From positions 1 to 64,000 of the forward strand of contig JAMLGU010000003.1 of NCBI GenBank assembly GCA_023957575.1: DNA of 64,000 nt, read 5' to 3'. The position numbers and the translations under genes were made by a program. The stretch comes from Chitinophagaceae bacterium (GTDB taxonomy: Bacteria > Bacteroidota > Bacteroidia > Chitinophagales > Chitinophagaceae). Shown piece by piece: positions 59,038-64,000 of this stretch (positions are counted from its first letter, which is position 1; the number at the start of each line of letters is the position of its first letter). Under the pieces are notes generated by a model, which saw only the letters and a program-made list of their open reading frames with translations, ran no database searches and had not been told where the DNA came from.

Positions 59038-59314
59038 TATTTACTGCATAATTTCCATTGGGCAGATTGCTAAAAGTACATTCCACTTTTCCGTTATGAA
59101 TGTTTACTTTTTCCATTTTGAAATAATTCCTGTACTGCTCATCAGGAATAGAACCATTTTTGTTATACAACGCTATTTGCAAGAGACCTTTAGAATTTCG
59201 TAAGTTTTCAACTACTACGGTCAAACTGTAATTTTCGCTGTTAGTAACTTTAAACGAACTCAATAGAAAGACCATTGCAAATATTACCAATACTGGTTTA
59301 AAAATTTGACTCAT
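59038..59314 (-). pseudogene. DUF2141 gene truncated by the IS66 element
   Basis: From an ATG at 59314 the frame encodes a signal peptide (VLVIFAMVFLLSSFKV) and the start of a DUF2141 domain (VVVENLRNSKGLLQIALYN, NLPNGNYAVNS). It then enters the IS66 end at 59037 and continues in element sequence to a stop at 58955. The usual C-terminal HDENxNGKLD portion of DUF2141 is lost and is not found left of the element. Confidence 0.8.
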
Positions 59315-59340
59315 AATTCGTAATTCTTAATTTTTACCCC

Positions 59341-59390
59341 TTTTTCACCACAAAGAATACGAAATTTTTCATCGCAAAGGCGCAAAGAAA
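59341..59390. repeat. Dispersed-type repeat fragment
   Basis: CACCACAAAGAATACGAA and CGCAAAGGCGCAAAGAAAA are phrases I associate with intergenic repeats in Bacteroidota. They lie between the truncated DUF2141 gene and the heptad array. Seen by eye only. Confidence 0.4.
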
Positions 59391-59471
59391 ATCCTAAACC
59401 TGAAATTAAAACCAGTCAAATTTTCTATATTTTGCAGAGCTAAAACTCAACAAAATATGCACCCGCCACTC

Positions 59472-59527
59472 AATTCGTAATTCGTAATTCGTAATTTTTA
59501 ATTCTTAATCCTTAATTCTTAATTTTT
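59472..59527. repeat. Heptad repeat (AATTCGT type) at the RND gene end
   Basis: AATTCGT is repeated three times and grades into AATTCTT/AATCCTT-like 7-bp units. The array includes the stop codon of the RND pump gene (59505-59507) and encodes its last residues (LRIKD). Confidence 0.88.
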
Positions 59528-62500
59528 CTTTCACGCTATCCACCACATCATAAACCATTGGAACTAAATAAACGGTTAAAGCCAATGACGAAAGTAAACC
59601 GCCAATAATCACCCAAGCCAATCCGTTTTTCCATTCGGCTGCTGTACCGCTGGCTAATGCAATGGGCAACATCCCGATTGCCATCGATAAAGTAGTCATC
59701 AGGATAGGTCGCATTCTTTCTTTTCCTGCGGTAATCAGTGCTTTTTTATAATGTTTTCCTTCGGCTTTTAATTGGTTTGTAAAGTCCACAATTAAAATAG
59801 AATTTTTGGTTACCAAGCCCATCAACATAATCAGCCCAAGCAAAGCAAATAAACTCAAATTGCTTAATGATAAATTCAAAGCTAAAAATGCGCCGATAGC
59901 AGCCACCGGAATGGCAAATAAGGCAACAAACGGATAAATATAACTATCGTACAATGCTACCATAATCAGATAAATCAATAAGAAGGAAATCGCTAACACA
60001 GACCCCAAAGCCCCAAAACTATCATTTTGTCGTTTAATATCACTCCCCCAGGTCATTTGTATGCCATTAGGCAAAGGATTGTTCTTAATGTAAGCCACCA
60101 CATCATCAGCCACCGTTCCTGACGGACGACCTAAAGCATCGGCAGTCAATGTAACAGCCGGTTGTCGGTCTTTTCGCTCTAAAAGTGATGGTGAATTGTT
60201 CCTTTCTAAATTGGCGATTTGCAAAACTTCAACAGGAACACCCATTGGATTAACGATGTTCAGTTGTTTTACATCGTCTTCATTTTTGCGACTGAATTGA
60301 TCTAACCATATCCGAACAGGATATTCTGTTCCATTTTCAGTTAAGGTTGCATCGTCATTTCCGGTAAAGGCGGTACGCAAATTCATTCCAACATAGGCCG
60401 TATTCAATCCTAATCGTTGCATTTTATCTTTATCGGGAATCACCTTCAACTCGGGGCTCCCTGCTTCTACCGATAACCGAACATTATCAGCCCCCGGGAT
60501 TTTTTCAATAGCAGAGGACAAGTCATTTCCAGCTTTCAAAACCTGATTTAGATTACTCCCACTCAAAGAAATTTCAATAGGTGCAGAACGAGGCACCAAA
60601 CCCAATGCCATCATTGAAAAATTAATACCAGAATAATCTTTCTGCAAATCGTTTCTCAATTTTCGCATAAAATCTTCGGTAGAAACCTTCTTTATTCCTG
60701 CTTTTTTCAATTCTTCACTTTTCATTTTTAATTGAATGGTGAATTCTGTCTTATTTGCAGAACCTACACCCAAACTCCCAATGCCGGTACTGGGTCCGCC
60801 TATGTTGCTGAAAACGGTTGCCACTTCAGGTCGCTTTAAAATATAATTTTCAATTTTTTCAGAAATCAAATTGTTTTGCTGGATAGAAGTACTTTTATCA
60901 AACTCTAAGGCAAATCTGAATTTTCCTTGATCGCCTGTTGAAATGAGTTCTTTCCCAATAATTCCCTGTTTCATCATAGCTACTGTTCCCACAAAAAGCA
61001 ATAAAACAAATGCGGTGAAAATGAGTTTGTGGTTGAGTACCCAATTCAACGATTTCCCGTACCAGGAAATGAATTGGTCTAATTGATGTTCGAACCAAAG
61101 CAAAAATCGGTTAAATAAATTAGTAGGTTGTAAATCTTCTTGTTTTCCGATACGAGATGCTAACCAAGGCGTTAAAGTGAAGCCCACCAATAAACTTGTT
61201 AGAGTAGAGGTGATAACCACTACCGAAAATTGTTTGAGCATATCGGCTACAAAAACCTGTAAAAATAAAATCGGCAAAAACACCACCACATCCACCAAGG
61301 TAATAGACAAGGCAGAAAATCCGATTTCCATTCGACCATCCATCGCAGCCGTTCTCTTTTCTTTACCCATATCCAAATGGCGCTGGATATTTTCCAAAAC
61401 TACGGTAGCATCATCAACCAAAATACCGATGATTAAAGACATTGCCAGCAAAGTCATCAGGTTGAGTGTGTAACCCAACAACCACATTACAGCAAAAGCA
61501 GTGATTAATGAAGTGGGAATTGCAACCAAAACGATAAGAGAATTTCTAAAACTTCTCAAGAATAATAACATCACTAAAGACACTAAAATCACGGCTAAAA
61601 TCAAATCAAAAACAACTGAATTTACAGCTGCAATGGTATTGTCGGTACTGTCGTCTGTTACGACAAATTTTACACTCGAACTTGCATTTTGCTTTTCAAT
61701 AGATTGAAATTTATCCCTGATTAATTTTGACACATCTACAGCATTGGCATCGCCTTGTTTTTTAATCATCAATCCTATTCCTGCTTTTCCATTAAAACGA
61801 CTGTATGAAGTGATTTCTTTAATTCCATCAGTCACTTCGGCTAAATCTTTTACATTAACCGGGCTGCCCGGAAATGGCATTGCTACTTGCACATTCTGAA
61901 TGTCATTAATTGTATTGAATTTACCGACTAAGCGAACCGAATTATTTTCTGTATCCGTTTGCAATTTTCCTGCCGGCAAATCAATTCCCGAGCGATTAAC
62001 CGCTTCCACAATCTGGTACAAAGAAATTTTGTACAATTTCAATTTTTCTTTGTCAACCTTAACCTGAATTTCCCTCTCTTCTCCTCCCAAAATAGAAATT
62101 TCAGCCACACCTCTTAATTGCTGTATTTGAGGCAAGAAATCATCTTTCATTTTTTGATAAAACTCGGTTGGTTTTAGATTGCTCGTGGCACTTACAGACA
62201 TTATCGGCAAATCGTTGGGCGACACCTTACTCATCACCGGATTTTGAATATCCTTCGGTAAATCTTTTCGGATGTTATCAATAAAGCGTTGCGCATCTTG
62301 CATCGTTTTATCTAAATCTGTTCCGTATTTGAGATTGGCGATGATGATAGAAGCATTGGGCAAAGACTTTGTAACCAAATAATCCACACCCTCCAAATTG
62401 GAAAGTGCATCTTCGATTTTTCGGGAAACTGAAGTTTCCACTTCATTAGGCTCTGCACCGGGGTAAACGGTTCGGATAACGACAACAGGTTGGTTAAAAT

Positions 62501-62615
62501 CGGGCATTAATTCATAACTCAAATTCTTAAAACCGATAATTCCCAAAAGTGCAAATACGCTGAAAAGAACAATAATCAGCGATGGTCGTTTTATTGATAT
62601 TTCTGTGATGTTCAT
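59505..62615 (-). CDS. RND efflux permease (HAE1/AcrB-like)
   Basis: A 1036-residue inner-membrane pump of the AcrB/MexF type. It has twelve predicted membrane helices in two halves and two large periplasmic loops. The N-terminal ISIKRPSLIIVLFSVFALLGI and helix 4, with GILVDDATVVLENIQR and its two Asp, mark a proton-driven HAE-1 exporter. It exports hydrophobic compounds with the adaptor protein encoded upstream. The last codons lie within a heptad repeat. Confidence 0.95.
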   Translation of the reverse strand: MNITEISIKRPSLIIVLFSVFALLGIIGFKNLSYELMPDFNQPVVVIRTVYPGAEPNEVETSVSRKIEDALSNLEGVDYLVTKSLPNASIIIANLKYGTDLDKTMQDAQRFIDNIRKDLPKDIQNPVMSKVSPNDLPIMSVSATSNLKPTEFYQKMKDDFLPQIQQLRGVAEISILGGEEREIQVKVDKEKLKLYKISLYQIVEAVNRSGIDLPAGKLQTDTENNSVRLVGKFNTINDIQNVQVAMPFPGSPVNVKDLAEVTDGIKEITSYSRFNGKAGIGLMIKKQGDANAVDVSKLIRDKFQSIEKQNASSSVKFVVTDDSTDNTIAAVNSVVFDLILAVILVSLVMLLFLRSFRNSLIVLVAIPTSLITAFAVMWLLGYTLNLMTLLAMSLIIGILVDDATVVLENIQRHLDMGKEKRTAAMDGRMEIGFSALSITLVDVVVFLPILFLQVFVADMLKQFSVVVITSTLTSLLVGFTLTPWLASRIGKQEDLQPTNLFNRFLLWFEHQLDQFISWYGKSLNWVLNHKLIFTAFVLLLFVGTVAMMKQGIIGKELISTGDQGKFRFALEFDKSTSIQQNNLISEKIENYILKRPEVATVFSNIGGPSTGIGSLGVGSANKTEFTIQLKMKSEELKKAGIKKVSTEDFMRKLRNDLQKDYSGINFSMMALGLVPRSAPIEISLSGSNLNQVLKAGNDLSSAIEKIPGADNVRLSVEAGSPELKVIPDKDKMQRLGLNTAYVGMNLRTAFTGNDDATLTENGTEYPVRIWLDQFSRKNEDDVKQLNIVNPMGVPVEVLQIANLERNNSPSLLERKDRQPAVTLTADALGRPSGTVADDVVAYIKNNPLPNGIQMTWGSDIKRQNDSFGALGSVLAISFLLIYLIMVALYDSYIYPFVALFAIPVAAIGAFLALNLSLSNLSLFALLGLIMLMGLVTKNSILIVDFTNQLKAEGKHYKKALITAGKERMRPILMTTLSMAIGMLPIALASGTAAEWKNGLAWVIIGGLLSSLALTVYLVPMVYDVVDSVKEKLRIKD

Positions 62616-62624
62616 TTTTCTTTC

Positions 62625-62648
62625 AATTAAAAATTGTGAATTACGAAT
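62625..62648. repeat. Repeat motifs at the 3' end of the second four-helix-bundle gene
   Basis: AATTAAAAATT (62625-62635) and GAATTACGAAT (62638-62648) each recur inverted on the other side of the gene, at 63004-63014 and 63026-63036. The gene's stop codon and last codons lie in the second motif. Confidence 0.7.
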
Positions 62649-62997
62649 TACGGTTTTTGATGGTAATCTGAATTTTACCTAAAATCTTACAAATTTCTTC
62701 TGCATCATTCATCAGACTATCTGCTGTTGCATCATCAAAATATTCTGTTGCTTTTAATAATTTAATCCAATAAATAGATTCTCTGGCTTCTTTGTATGCG
62801 ATGGTTAGTTTATGAAGAAAATCTTTTTCTGAAGCACCACCTATTGACTCTTCAATGTTAGCACCAGTACTTGTACCTGAACGTAAGAGCTGTTTCGATA
62901 ATACAAATTCTTTCTTTTCATTTTGCAAATACTTAAAAGCATTTACCACCCTGATAGCAAAATCAAAACTTTTCTGCTGTATAATATTCTCCTTCAT
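62641..62997 (-). CDS. Four-helix-bundle protein (23S rRNA IVS-like), second copy
   Basis: A 118-residue member of the same family as 20852-21214 but clearly diverged. It starts MKENIIQQKSFDFAIRVV and contains LSKQLLRSGTSTGANIEESI, the family core. It sits between the adaptor and permease genes of an RND operon, which are normally adjacent. On both sides it is flanked by inverted copies of short AT-rich motifs. The function is unknown. Confidence 0.92.
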   Translation of the reverse strand: MKENIIQQKSFDFAIRVVNAFKYLQNEKKEFVLSKQLLRSGTSTGANIEESIGGASEKDFLHKLTIAYKEARESIYWIKLLKATEYFDDATADSLMNDAEEICKILGKIQITIKNRNS

Positions 62998-63003
62998 ATT
63001 CTT

Positions 63004-63058
63004 AATTTTTAATTCATAATTATTGATTCGTAATTCCTAATTATTGATTCGTAATTAC
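63004..63058. repeat. Repeat array at the adaptor gene end
   Basis: AATTTTTAATTCATAATTA is followed by two copies of TATTGATTCGTAATT (63021-63035 and 63042-63056), with related 7-bp units between. The array overlaps the stop codon and the last codons (VITNQ) of the adaptor gene. Confidence 0.8.
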
Positions 63059-64000
63059 AATGTTAGCATTGTTAAAAAGATTGATAAACCCATTTGTAAC
63101 GATAATGTCGCCAACATTTAAACCACCTGAAACAATCGTTTTATTCCCAATATTTTTAGAAATTGTAATCGTTTTTAAAACTGCCTTTTCATTTTCTACG
63201 ACATAAACTTGTGCTTTATTTTCGTTGCTTATAATTACAGAAGAAGGGATAATAATGCCTTGGTTTATTTCGTTATCAGATAATGCAACCTTTCCAAACA
63301 TGCCTGATTTTATAGTTGATTGTTTGGTGTTCTCTACACGAAATTGTACAGGAAAACTATTTCCCATATTCGCCTTACTTCCAATCATAGATAGTTTTCC
63401 ATTCAATGATAGTTCAGGAAAAACATCTGCTGAAATACTATAATTTTGATTGGGTTGAAATTGCTTTAATTCACTTTCGGGTACATTTACCGTAAATTTG
63501 AGCGTACTTATATCTGTGATTTGCAACAGAGGAATTCCGGGTGCTGCAAAAGCTCCAATTTCGCTTAATTTTGCTGTTACCACACCGCTAAATGGTGCTT
63601 TGATAGTTGTTTTATTGATTTGCTCTTGCAAAGTTGCTTTTTGTAATTTGGCAGATTTTAAACCTAATTTTGCTTTTTCTAATTGAACGCCTTGCACGGC
63701 ATCGGCTTCTGTTAAAATGGTGTAACGATTTACATCGTCTTGCAAACCTTCAATTTGCACGTCAATGGATTGCAGTTGTAGTCGTAATAGTGAATTATCC
63801 AATTGAATAACCGTTTGTCCTTGTTGAACATAACTTCCTACATCTGCTAAAACTGCATTGATTTTACCTTGTGTTTCAGCACTGATTTTCACCTCTTTAT
63901 TAGGTTCAAATGTTCCGGCAAAAACACCTTCGTCATTGATGTATTTCAATTGAATGGTGTCCACACCAACGGAAATAGGTTTTTCCTTATCGAATTGGTA
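63041..64000 (-). CDS. RND efflux periplasmic adaptor, partial at window edge
   Basis: The minus-strand frame is open through the window end, giving 319 residues with the N-terminus missing. The lipoyl/HlyD hairpin region (GKINAVLADVGSYVQQGQTV) is followed by a coiled coil, the second lipoyl half (IKAPFSGVVTAKLSEIGAF) and the beta-barrel and membrane-proximal domains. It is the membrane-fusion partner of the permease encoded downstream, and the two are now separated by the four-helix-bundle gene. The stop lies within an AT-rich repeat. Confidence 0.93.
   Translation of the reverse strand, partial: YQFDKEKPISVGVDTIQLKYINDEGVFAGTFEPNKEVKISAETQGKINAVLADVGSYVQQGQTVIQLDNSLLRLQLQSIDVQIEGLQDDVNRYTILTEADAVQGVQLEKAKLGLKSAKLQKATLQEQINKTTIKAPFSGVVTAKLSEIGAFAAPGIPLLQITDISTLKFTVNVPESELKQFQPNQNYSISADVFPELSLNGKLSMIGSKANMGNSFPVQFRVENTKQSTIKSGMFGKVALSDNEINQGIIIPSSVIISNENKAQVYVVENEKAVLKTITISKNIGNKTIVSGGLNVGDIIVTNGFINLFNNANIVITNQ

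Overview
The window looks like chromosomal DNA of a Bacteroidota bacterium, most likely of the Chitinophagaceae type. The evidence is the low GC content, the scarcity of Shine-Dalgarno sequences, several -7 boxes of the TAnnTTTG form, lipoproteins and outer-membrane proteins of Bacteroidota style, a GH92/GH125 mannosidase pair, and four-helix-bundle (23S IVS-like) genes. No rRNA, tRNA or CRISPR array was seen. The species cannot be fixed from sequence reading alone.

Layout. (1) 1-14.1 kb, minus strand: a surface-polysaccharide (capsule) locus. In transcription order it holds a structured leader, a polyprenyl-phosphate sugar transferase, an unknown barrel protein plus lipoprotein pair, Wza, Wzc kinase, a NusG-like antiterminator, gmd, fcl, a nonulosonic-acid trio (cytidylyltransferase, synthase, phosphatase) and a flippase cut by the window edge. 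The distal part (1-3.6 kb) is visibly more AT-rich. (2) 14.2-15.6 kb: a complete IS4-family element with a 9-bp target duplication, next to the remnant of a lolA-like gene. (3) 16-25 kb: TraB/GumN protein, guaB, a citramalate-synthase-like gene with leuD and leuC (a four-helix-bundle gene sits between the two leu genes), dapA and accA. (4) 25.3-30 kb: GH125 and GH92 mannosidases and an acyltransferase. (5) 30-37.5 kb: a complete hisGDCBHAF(IE) operon preceded by a leader peptide with four His codons in five and an attenuator. (6) 37.6-52.6 kb, plus strand: exonuclease, Dol-P-Man-type synthase, esterase, a sulfur module (SQR, TusE/DsrC, DsrE2), gyrA, TPR and YD-type proteins, a serine hydrolase and Nnr. 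(7) 52.6-55.6 kb, minus strand: LutA-like protein, ribH, TPR membrane protein, pdhA. (8) 55.9-64 kb: an AraC regulator, a complete IS66 element that has truncated a DUF2141 gene, and an RND efflux operon containing a second four-helix-bundle gene.

How the parts work together. The capsule locus supplies GDP-L-fucose and a CMP-activated nonulosonate, starts the lipid-linked unit, flips it and exports it through Wza/Wzc. A NusG-like factor and a folded leader probably control read-through. The his operon carries a readable four-segment attenuator. The most unusual signals are the his leader, short-period repeats that abut or run into the 3' ends of several genes, the four-helix-bundle gene flanked by inverted arms inside the leu operon, and a repeat-derived insert inside the fcl coding sequence.
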